Positions 42,592 through 53,514 of a stretch of 64,000 nt of DNA are shown here, piece by piece (the stretch's first letter is position 1; each line of letters starts with the position of its first letter). The notes beneath the pieces were generated by a model. That model was not told where the DNA came from. It saw nothing but the letters and a program-made list of their open reading frames with translations, and searched no databases. Source of the stretch: Cercophora sp. LCS_1 (taxonomy: Eukaryota > Ascomycota > Sordariomycetes > Sordariales > Lasiosphaeriaceae); assembly GCA_036250225.1 (NCBI GenBank), contig JAPZLL010000025.1, positions 310,001 through 374,000 on the forward strand, in the 5' to 3' direction. A program made the translations under genes and the position numbers.

Positions 42592-45026
42592 ATGCTCTTT
42601 TTGCTGCTTTGGTGGTTGTTTTGACAACCTTGAAGATGTTCATGCGATATGCGTGGCTCTGCGGGGGAGGGGGAGGGGCAGCACGTGGCATCCATGTGGT
42701 GGGAGGAAGGAGCAAAGATGAGGAAGGCACGACAACCATTGCATGGCACACGCACCACGGGGTGGGACGTGTGCAAGCACATCGCCCCTTGTCAGTCAGT
42801 GATGGACGGGTGCGACTGTGACATCATTTACTGATGAGAATGCAGAAGTCTGTCATGCGTCATGGACAGGGTCACCCAACTTGTGCAATCACCCGGCGCC
42901 AATGCCTTTCTTTTGTGTTTGAGGTTTTTTACTGCTTTCAGGCGCGTGGCAGAAGAATTGCAAAATGCTACGTCTTTCGCGGAAACACAAAGAACGACGG
43001 GCGACAAGAATCAATGGTATTTGGGTGGGGATTGTGTGACCCAGCCCCGAATTGATGAACATTGCGGATGCCTTCGATTTATTTAAGGTCACTGAAATAC
43101 AAAGCAGTATCAATAAAATTCAGCGAACTGAAGGTTTGCATGATGCGGCCCATCACTCTCCCAAGCGCCACAAGTCGCTTAGGTCAGCCACCGGGATACT
43201 TGTCCGACTGGCACATCCAAGAGATCCCCAGGCGAAAAAGGGTTTTGAAGTATTCGGGTCCCCCAATGTCTCGTAAAATGGAGTGATCTCCTCACTCTGG
43301 CCATCTATCTCTTTAAAACTCTGACGTCTTAGGTTTCTGACCGAGCGGGAGCGCAGGTCTGCGCCCCTGGGGGAAGGCTGACGAGCCGGAAGGCTACCCC
43401 AAAAAGCAGAGATTTCCGCGAAAACCAACACCATATCTTCGTTTGGGCCTCGGGGGTCCAAATTGACACTTCAGACGCGCGGTAGCTAATCCAATCACCA
43501 GCGACAAGAGGAACTCGTCTCGAAACAGATCGCCAAGCTGGACCACAACAGGGGCGGAGATCACAGGTGTTGGACCTGCCGCGACCGGAGCATTCACCGC
43601 TCGCCACCCTCGAGCAGCCGGGACCGGCTGTCAGAAGCACAAACAGCGTCGAAAAGCCAGGAGCCGAAGAAGACTAGGAAGGTGCGACTAGACAATTGCC
43701 TCTGCCACAGATAGCGCCTCTCGCGCCACCGAGGGGAGTGAATTCTGGGCAACTACAGCAAGGCTCCTTCCGATCCCGAGGCCAGCACAACAATGACGTC
43801 ACATGCCGACTGGGACTTCGACGATGACCGAGTCCCGCCTTTCTCGGTCGTGTCCAAGAGCCGAGCAAGAGTGCAGTCCCAGCGCCTTACAGTGCGCGCA
43901 CTGCCGCCTGCACGATTACCCAATCTTCTACTTCATTTTTAGCGGTCGCAAGTCGCTTCTAGAAGGGGGAGTCGCCCGCCATGCTGGAAAGAGCGGGAAG
44001 TTTTGACACAGAAGTTGCTCGTGAGTGTACCCGATTTTCCGAGCCGACTTTTTGTTTGGGTTGGGTTGGGGTTGAAAACATGACTAGTCGTGGGAAGATG
44101 GCCAATGCATCTGGGAGGAGGAACCAGGTCAGGAGGGCATGTAGCGAATGTTTATGCTGTCCGTCCATACTTTACCATGGGCAATGTGCGGGAGTGCCAA
44201 CTCCCTTGTCCCCTCCACGAAATAACGTTTGCCCCGAAAACTGCCCTAGAAGGTCATCAACACAACTCCGCCGTGTAACAAACAGCCCGTCCACAGGCCA
44301 GCACAGCTCCACCAAACACCGCGACGTGTGGCAACGCCCAAGCCACGCCGTAGCCTGGATCCGAGTACCAGTCCGACATAGTGCAAACAACCTAGATCCT
44401 CTCACGAACTGATAGGAGATAGCCTGAGGGAGCTTGGAAATACCCGGCGTCCCGTAAATAGTCCCGAAAGGGCCCCTCTCGCTCATCCTTATGCACGTAT
44501 CTCCCATGCCAAGGGTTGTGGCTAAATTCCTCGTCGAGGTCGTCGTCAAAGCCGCCCAACTTGAGCTCGTGCGCCAGCGGAGCTGTACACGCTGTTTTCA
44601 GTGCGGCTGTGCCTGTTTGATGGAATGCAACGGTGGTAAACTCGTTTATCAAGGCCCGAGGGTGGGGTGGGCTGGTTTGGGAATGGTGGGTGGGCCGCTC
44701 ACCCCACCCCCGCCAGCCCACTCACTGAGCGGCGCTTAGTGCACACCCGCACCACCGCCCGCAGGTCCACCTTCCAGCACTTATGGATGCCAAACAGGTG
44801 TCCCTCGTTCCTTCTACCTAGAGCTGCAGCCCTCAGCTGGAGCACGACTACCGCTTGCCCCTCTACCTAACATCATGCTTCACCCATCACCACCTAGGCC
44901 TTGCAAGTCACGCATGTTGCCCCGACCATCACCCAAGTACCAAACCGGCACCCAACCTGATTATTGAAACCCGCCGTGCGATCATTTTGCAGCCTAGTTT
45001 TTGCGTCAATCAATCTCATGTTCTAC
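42592..45026. other. Gene-poor region between tRNA-Lys and MFS transporter
   Basis: About 2.4 kb with many short overlapping frames. A frame at ~43500-43710 includes CWTCRDRSIH, faintly like a zinc cluster but with missing cysteines. A complement frame at 44392-44721 includes NPWHGRYVHKDE but has no known family. The right arm of an inverted repeat is at 44640-44790. I support no gene. Confidence 0.4.
44640..44790 (-). repeat. Right copy of a diverged inverted repeat pair
   Basis: This is the complement-strand partner of 42305-42480, ~2.2 kb away. It contains its own short inverted repeat (GTGGGCTGG and CCAGCCCAC). Confidence 0.4.
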
Positions 45027-46748
45027 CTAAGCGTCCTCGAATCTCTGCCTGCCCATGTCCTCCTTGTCCAACGTGACTTCCTTGGTGAGGAGGGAGCTTA
45101 CAAGCCCAAAGACAGAGAACCCGATAAGGACATACCAAATGGCGCGAATCGATCTATCATACAAGCCCAGCAGCAATGTCAATGCATCAGGTGGAAGCTC
45201 GAGTGTCCTGAGCGAAGGGATCAGCTGAACCGCTTCATGTCCACTCTGCAACCCTGGTAGGCTGCCAATCGTGTTGGGTAGCCCGTGAAGATCCGCAATT
45301 GACCTTTCCCAGACACTGCTGAAAACTGTCGACCCGACCGCCAGACCGACCAGTGCCCCAAACAACCGGAACGAGACGAACATCCCTACTGCGAGCCCCG
45401 TGTCGTCGACGCTCGGCGCCGTCGCCTGAACGGGAAGCACAAGGATCGTATACAAGGCGCCGATGCCCACCCCCGTTATCACCTGCGCGCTGTACTTGAC
45501 AGCCGTGGATGCATGCGGCCCGAGCAGCGAGAGAAGCCCAAGACCCACCACCAAGAAGACCCACCCCGACCAGATATTCCACCGATACCGTCGAGTGAAC
45601 TCTACCGACACCGCAGACACGACGCTGATGGCGACGGTAATAATGCTGAGTGGCAGGAGTGACACGGCCGATTGCAGTGGGGTTTCGAGCCACACAGCCT
45701 GAAACAAGAGGGGAAGGTACAGCAAGAGACAGTAGACCACCATGCCGTGGATGAAGGATCCACAGTACGAGACGATAGCAGTCGCCGACTTGAACAGTCG
45801 ACGGGGCAGTACGGGCTCGACCGGGCGAGACTCATACAGCGCGAACACGATGAGTGTTACCACACCGAGGATTAAAGGGAGCAATGTCTTCCACGAGCTC
45901 CATGGGTACATGGAACCAGCCCAGCTGAGAGGCGCGACAAACGCCGTGGCGCCGATCGTGAAGAGCACCATCCCAACCCAATCGAGACGACGGAGTCGGA
46001 TGGCCATCGATCCCCCAAGTGGTCGCAGCTTCATGAAGAAAAATACGAGTACGAGACCAAAGCTCGCGATGGGCAGGTTGATCCAGCCAATCCACCTCCA
46101 GGTCAACCGCTGGCTGAAGAGGGCCCCGACCGATGGGCCGAGAATACTTCCCACCGACATGGGAATGGCAAGAAGACCGAGGTAGAGTGGTCGTTCCTTG
46201 AGCGTTGTCATGTCGGCAACGACGATCTCGCCGAGGACGTCAATGCCACCTGCACCGAGACCTTGAAGGATACGGCCGGCGATGAGCGTCGACATGCTCT
46301 GGGCGATGGAGAAGATGACGGACCCCGCGATGAAAAGAACAAAGGAGGCGTAGAGCGGGATTTTCCTGCCGAGAACATCTGAGGTGCTAGTGTACAACGG
46401 CTGGGTGACGACTACTGCAAGCATGAAGGAGATGCTTGCCCAGAACGCTGTGAGTGTCGTTCCACGGAGCTGACGAGCTATGTCCTAACGTTGCGCTATC
46501 AGTACCATGCCACTCTTCCCGGGATTGTTCCTCCAGATCGGGCTCGCACTAACTGGGATCGCTACCGCCAGGATGGTGGCGTCGAGCGACACGATCAAGA
46601 CCATGATGTTCAACGCCAGAAAGGTTATGTGGAACGACAAAGGCTTCTTCGCTGTCGCCGTTGACGGAGTGGCGCCACCGCCATGCGCCTCTGGGGTCCT
46701 GCATCTGCCATCGTCTTGCTGGAAGAGCGCTTCGTCTGTTTGATGCAT
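45027..46748 (-). CDS. MFS transporter, DHA2-type (550 aa, 2 exons)
   Basis: Exons on the complement are 46748-46554 and 46484-45027. The 69-nt intron joins ILAVAIP to DIARQLRGTTLTAFW, restoring the first extracellular loop. TM1 carries LIVSLDATILAVAIP, a hallmark of drug:H+ antiporters. Motif A appears after TM2 as TSTSDVLGRK, and the antiporter motif C region is SVGSILGPSVGALF in TM5. Hydrophobic segments number about 14 over 550 residues, which fits the DHA2 family rather than 12-TM DHA1. Such proteins export toxicants or secondary metabolites at the plasma membrane or vacuole; the substrate cannot be read from sequence. No biosynthetic gene is next to it. Confidence 0.92.
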
Positions 46749-47543
46749 ACTTCGAGCATATGGCGCCGGTGGTAGTAGCCGTTGGTGATGGAGTTGGACC
46801 GGGATTCAGGGGACCCGAGCACAGGTCAGTTGAGAAAATAGGCTGTGTGCGACACCTTCGTGCTGACCGCTAGAGCTAAGGGGTCTAGGTGAACTTTGTG
46901 TTCAGCCAACGGAATCGCCGACGCGTTCAACGGGCACCGGGGCCGAAGCGCCGGTCCCATTCCGCTGGGACCGCCCCACTGCTTGTGGAATGTCGTGGCA
47001 CGATATGTAAGTCTTTTCTTTTAGATCATGCAGTCTGGGTCCCGCATACGTTAGTCTTAGCGATGAATGATTTGCTGATAAGTTTCCTCCTGCGGCCCAA
47101 TGTCAGCCTCCAGCCTGCCCGTGGCTAGCTGGAGAGCTTCTACGGCAAAGATCGGCAGACCCCAGTCATTCCCATCCAATTGCAGTGTGGGCAAAGGGCC
47201 GTCAAATGCAGCTCCCTCCCGTCAACAGTGCACGGCGGCCCGAACGACGAATCAAAGCATATTCAGCTGTGTCCAGGGACGCCACAGAGCCAGCGAAGTG
47301 TTGGCGATTGCATGCCGTCCTGCCACTCATAATACCAGTGAGGCATCCCGGAGCATCGCAGTGGTGCATGCATGTGGTTCATGATGCCCGACACGACGCA
47401 CACAGCGTCGGTCACCGCGCGGCTCGACCAGCGACAAGTCAAGTTTCGTCGAGCAGCGAAGGTCACTCCGGATCACATCTTCAAGTCCGGTCTGTTGCAG
47501 GACAAGTTGCTTCTAACAGGGTGGAATCTACGCCAGGGAGTGC
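46749..47543. other. Intergenic region, no gene seen
   Basis: It contains the promoter of the MFS gene and the 3' flank of the DUF1996 gene. No feature is supported. Confidence 0.5.
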
Positions 47544-48818
47544 TTATCCCTTGCGGCTCTTCCCCTTGCCTTTGCCCTTTCCTTTGCCCTTTCCTTTGCC
47601 CTTACCTGTGGGGGTTGGCTGTGGGGGGTTCCCAGGAAGCGTGTCAAGCCCTGCTCATTGTCAGTAACTGTCCATTGGAAGCGAAGGGAGGTAAGACTCA
47701 CATCCACCATAGTTCTCTCCAACTAACTCGGGAACCTCACACTGATCCGCAACAGACAAAGTCTGCGTCGCCATGCCCGGACAATCGGCACCAGCACACC
47801 CAGCCTCCATCCCATACTGCAACGAGTCATCCTTCCACCCAAAGACATAATCGGCATGCTGGCTATATCCCGTCGCATCACCCGTGCTCAACACAAACGG
47901 CTGCGACCCGTCCTCTGGCCACTCATTCGGGTCGTTGAATGCGGTGGTATCCCAATTGATCTCCAACATCAACTGCGGGATCTTGACGGGATGCGACGGC
48001 GGGCATGTCACGGCAGTGCCAATCCCATCAAAGATGTGCGGTCCCTCAACCGGATAGGCAACATGCGACTTGTGGTCACCGCTGTCAAGGTTGACTCCAT
48101 CCCAGCACGTCGGGAAAAGAATGTTGGACCGAATCCCATAGCACGGCCCGTTGGGGAGGTGCATGGTATCGACAGCAGGATCGAGGCACGGCCGGAACAA
48201 GTCACCGCCGTAGTTCGGCGCGTTGTAGCACCGGAAGCATGTCTGTGTTGACAAGTTCCATTGGCCCTGGGGCTCAGAGCGAAGCGTCGCATCACCGAAA
48301 AACATGCGGAATCCCGGTGGAAAAGCGGTGGTCTGGTTCTGGCCTCCAGAAACATAGTACACCAACATCCCGCCATTGATGCTGCTGGCAAACGTGTTGT
48401 TCCCGAAGAACGGCTCGAAACGCGCCGGGAACTGAGGCACCCGCTTGTATGTGCCGTTGCGGGCGCGAAAGTACAGGTTCGACGTCCAATAGTTGGAGAA
48501 GTCGTCACTGTAACTGCATGTCGTGCAGGACGAGTCGTCGGCGATGTCAGTCAGCGGCATCGACTCGTCGAAGGCGTCGCCACCGACTATTTGGTGCTGG
48601 TGAGGTGAGGGAATGGCGCCGGGATTCACGAGCGGGTCGATGCGGTCGATGACGAGCTGGTGACAGCCAAAGCGGAGCATTGTCGGGCCCGTCCCGTTGT
48701 ATGTCGGCAGCGTGGACGGGTCAAAGTCCGGCGGCAACTGTCGTGGCGACAAATGGCTTGGGTTGCCATGGGCAAATGCGCCCAGGGCGATGAGCGAGAG
48801 GACAGCGGTGAGCGTCAT
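47544..48818 (-). CDS. Secreted DUF1996 protein with Gly-Lys tail (407 aa, 2 exons)
   Basis: Exons on the complement are 48818-47702 and 47650-47544. A signal peptide covers about residues 1-18. The body matches DUF1996: MLRFGCHQLVIDRIDPLVNP, PSPHQHQIVGGDAF, the Cys pair SSCTTCSY, YWTSNLYFRA, GGMLVYYV, FPTCWDG and a final YGGW. Without the intron the frame would end in an unrelated tail; with it, the family-typical GWLDTLPG follows, then repeated Gly-Lys dipeptides ending KSRKG. The cationic tail could bind the anionic cell wall. DUF1996 proteins are secreted or wall-associated and their activity is not established; some are induced by stress or plant material. CCAAT motifs lie upstream (48913-48928). 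Confidence 0.9.
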
Positions 48819-50352
48819 GGCGAACGAGTGTCTCAGATCCGGCGGGATGCTGACGAGAGGTCATCACTCAGCAACGCGGGCTGACGATAATAGATATACC
48901 CGGATGCCTTATCCAATATCCAATATCAGCCCTTGCTACTGTCCGTGGTTGCCGTCCTGTCGTGTTACCCCGCGGCATGGGCAGCGGCATGGGTGGCCCG
49001 GACGATTAATTATACCGGCGCTGCATGTCACCCAATCCAATGCCAATATCATGCGAGGAACCTGCACGCCATGGTTCGGGGAACCGGGTCGTGGCGGTCA
49101 GCGTACCATCTATCGGTTGATATTAGAGTACTATTGACAGCCACGAGGAATCCGATGATCATCTAGACCTACTTTGTTTCTGGGCATTGCCTGGAATGGC
49201 GACCTCTCCGCCGGTGACGTGGACTTTCGCGATGCTGGGTTCCCCGCATTCTGAGTCTATCGACGCCATGAAACATGCGCCTCCCCTTGCTCCAAGCCTT
49301 TGCAATTACGTACCCCCGCACCTTACAGACCGGGTTCCTGGATTTGCATGCTTGAGGCTCATACCCACCTGGACAGCTGACGAATGCTTCACGGGAAGGT
49401 GGTCAGGTCGGTGTGATGAGATCCCATTTTTCTGGTCAGCACATAGTGCTGGGAACGTCGACTCGTGTTCGGGATCGGATGCCCCTGTTTGGACAAAGTA
49501 TCTCCTCGTCGTTTGACATTGAAGGCACACCGGATGAACCCGATTTCTTGAAGGCACCCGGTGTGTACTTGGAGGCGACTGAGACGAATTTCCTTGTTTC
49601 TTTCCATCGGCCGTTGAGTTCGTGCAATGTTGCTAGAGGTGCGTTGATCCTATCTGGGTGACGAACGGGGGCATGTTAGGGCCTTGCTTGGCGAGGGCGG
49701 GGCGCCGGGAACCGGGCCTCTCGCCCCACGCGCCCATCCCCATTCTCCGAGGTAAGTGTCTCTTGCTGTTTTCGCGTAGCCAAATGCTAATCACGATATA
49801 GGAGGAGAGAATTGAGCGCCGCCGCGTGAACTTCCTGAGGTGTCCTGTCCTGATTTATATGGCATCTGACTTGTCAAAATAGCAGCAAGCCTCCGCGGCC
49901 GCGGCCCCTCCGCAGCTCCCCGGCCGGTTGATATGGCGGTGGTGCTGCTGGGCGCCCTGAGGAGGGGTGGCGGCGACCGGGGTTTCTGGGGAGGTGCGGC
50001 TCCAGGCGCTATCTAGCAAGTTAGACACCACATTCAGGTTGTACAAAGTAGATCGAGGAGATTGTTTTATGTCAGCGATGAAGACTCGCGGGAATGGTGC
50101 AGCACTGCAAAGTGAAACATGGGTGATGCGATGAAGATTGGATTGAGCTTCTGTCCCAAGACGAGTAAGAAGATGACAGGGGGAATAAAGGGATATAAAG
50201 CTCCTCAACAGTATAGATATCAGACATCAGAGTTTGGGAATCAGCACAAACTCATCCATTCACATAAACAAAGCCATCTCATTGTCATCACTGCCAGCTC
50301 CTCAATATCCAAGCCCCAGCACATCCAACAGTCACCACGCGATCCACGAAAT
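48819..50352. other. Intergenic region with CCAAT motifs
   Basis: Near the DUF1996 start there are repeated CCAAT boxes (ATCCAATATCCAATATC at 48912-48928, CCCAATCCAATGCCAAT at ~49030) and a TATA-like AGATATACC at ~48892. The rest, about 1.3 kb, holds no supported gene. Confidence 0.5.
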
Positions 50353-53300
50353 CTACGCCAGCATAATCATACCCTCCTCAGGCTTCGCATGCCCAAAAGC
50401 AAAAACATTCACCTTCCCCACGCCCACCCTTTCCCACCACCCGCCATCCTCCCCTTCCTTCCATTCCACCAACAAAACGTTATACACATCAAACATGAAT
50501 GGCCCCCCAAACCGTACGGCATCCCATTTCGGGTCACCATTCTCATAACCCCATCCCCGATACGGCTCATCCCGGTCAAACGGTCCCAACTCCGTCATCC
50601 GCTCGTTTTCCTCACCCCAATCCCACTCGTAAATCCCGTAGTACTGCGCCAGCCGTGGGTTCAAATCCCAGTATGCGTCCCATCCACCCAGAGGCGGTGC
50701 AATGCTGGGTATTGTGTCGCGTGACATGGCGACGAGTGCGTACTTCTTGTCGGGAGACAGTTCGGCGTGTCGAGCGAGGAAACCGGCCCGGTAGCCTTGG
50801 TGGTAGATTATGTGTTCCCATTCGCGGCGTGTTTCGGATGTGTCGAGACAGATTTGGAGGAAGGGATCCGTGTGAGCGATTGGGTCGTGTTTGGTGGACG
50901 AGATGTTGATGAGATGGGCGGGGACGTGGCGGGCGACGAAGTAGAGCGTGCCGGAGGGCGACGCACGCGGGATGAGGGATTCAGAAGGCAAGCTGGCGGG
51001 GTAAGTAAAGCGGAGGGAGGGGTAGGCTTCGTGGGTGTAGTAATGTTCGTTGCGGTCCGTGTCGCGGTGAACGATCCAGCCGTCGTTTTTCTTGAGGTGG
51101 TACAGGACGGAAGGGTCAACGAGGCGGACGACGGCGGGTTGGCGGGCGGTGCGGAAGGCATAGTCGGCGATCTCGGAGGGGCTTGGTTTTGGATCTTTGA
51201 CGATAAACTCGTAGATGAGGTCGCGCTGGCTCTTGTACTGGTACCATTTGGCTACGTTTACCGGATGGCGGGTGATGGCGTTGTACCATCCTCGGCCGCG
51301 GTACGAGGTGTGGCCTTCCCAGGCTGCCCAGCTCCAGGAGGGAGACGCACCTTCGTGGGTTCGCCGGGTGAGCGGTTCTCTTGGGTACCAGAGGAGGGCG
51401 GCGTCAAAGTTGAACTCGGGCAGGCCGTGCCAAAACGCTGTGTTGACGCCCTGGGCTACGAGATCGCCGACTCCGTAGAAAGCGAGGAGAGCGTCTGTTT
51501 GGCGTGACATCTTGCGTTGCGTGTACATGTTGACGGCGTCAGTGTAGGCCTTCCAGATAGTCTCACCCTCGATGCGGAGCGTCCCGTCCCTGTGGGCTGG
51601 CACCGGCTCGGCCCGATAGATAGGAGCGGGGATTGTCGTGTCCGATGCCATCATCGAGACGGATTCAGAACCTAGTCCGTGGATGTAGAACGTCTTGTTG
51701 GGGAATCTCGTTTGAGTCGGATCGCTCCAGATGTTGTTCATCAGCGCATAGATCTTGCCATGGAATTTGGAGTGGTCGACGAGTTCGGTAGGCCGCTTGT
51801 CGGTCAAGAGTCCGGGAACAGTGTCCTCAAAGACAACCTCATGTGGACATCGAAAGTGCATCTGCGAGTTGGTGAAGTACACGCTGCGACGGGATAGCTG
51901 ACGCTCCTGGAACGTCCATGCGCGCGAGTTCCACACCGACTTCTCCAGCTCGTGATAAGGGAGTCTGGCATCGTGAAACGCGGCGGTGAGTGTAATTCCC
52001 TGCATTTTCTGCACAACCTGGGCCTGAGACCGCGGAACTGCGGAAACACCAGGAAGTCCATCGGAAGGAGTCGTGTTTGTTGCAGCGACGATGGTGACAA
52101 TGGCGTTGCCATAGATGGCGCCCATGCGAGAAATGATGTCAGACTTGTCTTCTTCGTCATCTTGAATAATGCAGAGAGCATCGATCCAAAGATATGGAAG
52201 TCCAATGTCCCTGGTGACCTTGATGGCGTCTTGGAGAGTCTGGCCGAGATGAATCGACTCGTGTGATAGGCCGCCGACTGCCTCCAGGATCCCGCGACTC
52301 TCCGCGGTAAGCTGCGTCCCCGTCTGGTTTCCCCACACATAAGAGAGACATGCGTAGCGGCAAGGGCTGGTGACAGATACAACACGCTTCTCTTGAACGT
52401 CAATAACCCGTAGAGTCGACGACTCGGAAGAAACCGGGACCACGGGACTTGTAGGGCCCTCGTCGTCGTGATGATCCTCGCATGTCTGAATCCACGAGCT
52501 AAGTCTTCCCATGTCTGCCGTGTCCGGGCTGACCAACTGACCCTGAAGGGGAAGAGCAGATTCCTCTGATGCCAGCATCTGCACCACCACCCTCGGAACT
52601 GCATCACCAAGGTCAACCTCGAGTCGCAGCGCATAGTCGGGTCCATCATCAAGAGGCGTCAGTCGCATTCTTTGGTCTCTTTCTTCCTTGGATGCTTGCG
52701 CCCTCAGCTGATCGGGAGTGCATCGGCTCTCCAGACTACGGCGGAGGAGAGTACAAAACGAGCAGTTGCTTTGTTCCAACGCTCCAGGCAGTGCTGGGAG
52801 CTCGATAACACAGGGCCCTGGCTCGTTGTTCCCGGTCACACCACGCTGTGTGAGCAGGACTGCAAAGTCGATCTGCCGGCACATGGCGCACAAATACTCT
52901 GGATCGCTTTCCTCAAGGTTTGGTGGGGATGGGATGAACCACTCTTCGTCCTTTTTGCCGTCGTCCTTGTCTTCGGAGTAGGTGCTCCACTTGCCGGAAA
53001 AGTGGTGATGTTTGTAGTGTCTAAACTTGTCGCTGTTGGCCTTGAAAGCTGCCTCGTAAGCGGTTTTGGCTTCGGCATCCTCCTTTCCCTCCAGATCACC
53101 CTCTTCCACATCGTTCTCGGTTTCCATCCAGACTTTGGTCAGTGCTTGGTCTTCACCCGAGATGGGGTTCGCGCGGTAACCCCTCTCCTTTGGCTTGGCG
53201 TGCTCAACTGGGGCATTGTCTTGCGGTGCTGGCGGCTTTTGCTCCGTCGCGACCCCTTCTGTCGAGACCTGTTCTGCTGCTGAGGTGGTCGCATCGCTGA

Positions 53301-53514
53301 CCGAGCTGTCAGGTCCATTTTCGGGCGTGGGCTTCTCTGCTCCTGCCGCGTCTGCGCTTTCCCCGCTTGCTGTATCTCGCTTTTTATCAAGGACTTTGTC
53401 GGCAAAAGCTTTGGGTTGGGTGTGATACTTCAAGCGCCGCTTGTCGTTCAGAGGGTCGGACTCCATTTTGAAGCTGCATTTGACTTTGTGCTTTGAAAAG
53501 AGTGATTCTTGCAC
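50353..53514 (-). CDS. HET-domain protein (1,053 aa)
   Basis: One uninterrupted frame; the start may be ATG 53514 or in-frame ATG 53466 (MESDPLNDK). Residues 1-~200 are charged and Ala/Pro-rich, probably disordered. Two Cys pairs follow (LCAMCRQ and CSFCTLL), typical of the pre-HET segment. The HET domain spans about 387-540: YACLSYVWGNQ, then LPYLWIDALCIIQDDEEDKSD and MGAIYGNAIVTIVAA, in canonical order. A Trp/Tyr-rich C-terminal region carries AWTFQERQLSRRSVYFT and SWSWAAWEG, frequent in the HET family. HET domains are TIR-like effectors that trigger cell death in heterokaryon incompatibility. The unusual parts are the long charged N-terminus and ~300-residue C-terminal extension. No NACHT domain is fused. 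Confidence 0.92.
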   Translation of the reverse strand: MQESLFSKHKVKCSFKMESDPLNDKRRLKYHTQPKAFADKVLDKKRDTASGESADAAGAEKPTPENGPDSSVSDATTSAAEQVSTEGVATEQKPPAPQDNAPVEHAKPKERGYRANPISGEDQALTKVWMETENDVEEGDLEGKEDAEAKTAYEAAFKANSDKFRHYKHHHFSGKWSTYSEDKDDGKKDEEWFIPSPPNLEESDPEYLCAMCRQIDFAVLLTQRGVTGNNEPGPCVIELPALPGALEQSNCSFCTLLRRSLESRCTPDQLRAQASKEERDQRMRLTPLDDGPDYALRLEVDLGDAVPRVVVQMLASEESALPLQGQLVSPDTADMGRLSSWIQTCEDHHDDEGPTSPVVPVSSESSTLRVIDVQEKRVVSVTSPCRYACLSYVWGNQTGTQLTAESRGILEAVGGLSHESIHLGQTLQDAIKVTRDIGLPYLWIDALCIIQDDEEDKSDIISRMGAIYGNAIVTIVAATNTTPSDGLPGVSAVPRSQAQVVQKMQGITLTAAFHDARLPYHELEKSVWNSRAWTFQERQLSRRSVYFTNSQMHFRCPHEVVFEDTVPGLLTDKRPTELVDHSKFHGKIYALMNNIWSDPTQTRFPNKTFYIHGLGSESVSMMASDTTIPAPIYRAEPVPAHRDGTLRIEGETIWKAYTDAVNMYTQRKMSRQTDALLAFYGVGDLVAQGVNTAFWHGLPEFNFDAALLWYPREPLTRRTHEGASPSWSWAAWEGHTSYRGRGWYNAITRHPVNVAKWYQYKSQRDLIYEFIVKDPKPSPSEIADYAFRTARQPAVVRLVDPSVLYHLKKNDGWIVHRDTDRNEHYYTHEAYPSLRFTYPASLPSESLIPRASPSGTLYFVARHVPAHLINISSTKHDPIAHTDPFLQICLDTSETRREWEHIIYHQGYRAGFLARHAELSPDKKYALVAMSRDTIPSIAPPLGGWDAYWDLNPRLAQYYGIYEWDWGEENERMTELGPFDRDEPYRGWGYENGDPKWDAVRFGGPFMFDVYNVLLVEWKEGEDGGWWERVGVGKVNVFAFGHAKPEEGMIMLA

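Noticed and set aside
43490..43710. Possible zinc cluster CWTCRDRSIH
   Set aside because: The remaining cysteines of the C6 pattern are missing and all three frames are open here.
44392..44721. Complement frame with NPWHGRYVHKDE
   Set aside because: No family recognised, no splice support, and it overlaps the inverted repeat arm.
53139..53405. Frames overlapping the HET gene N-terminus
   Set aside because: Shadows of a charged, low-complexity coding region.
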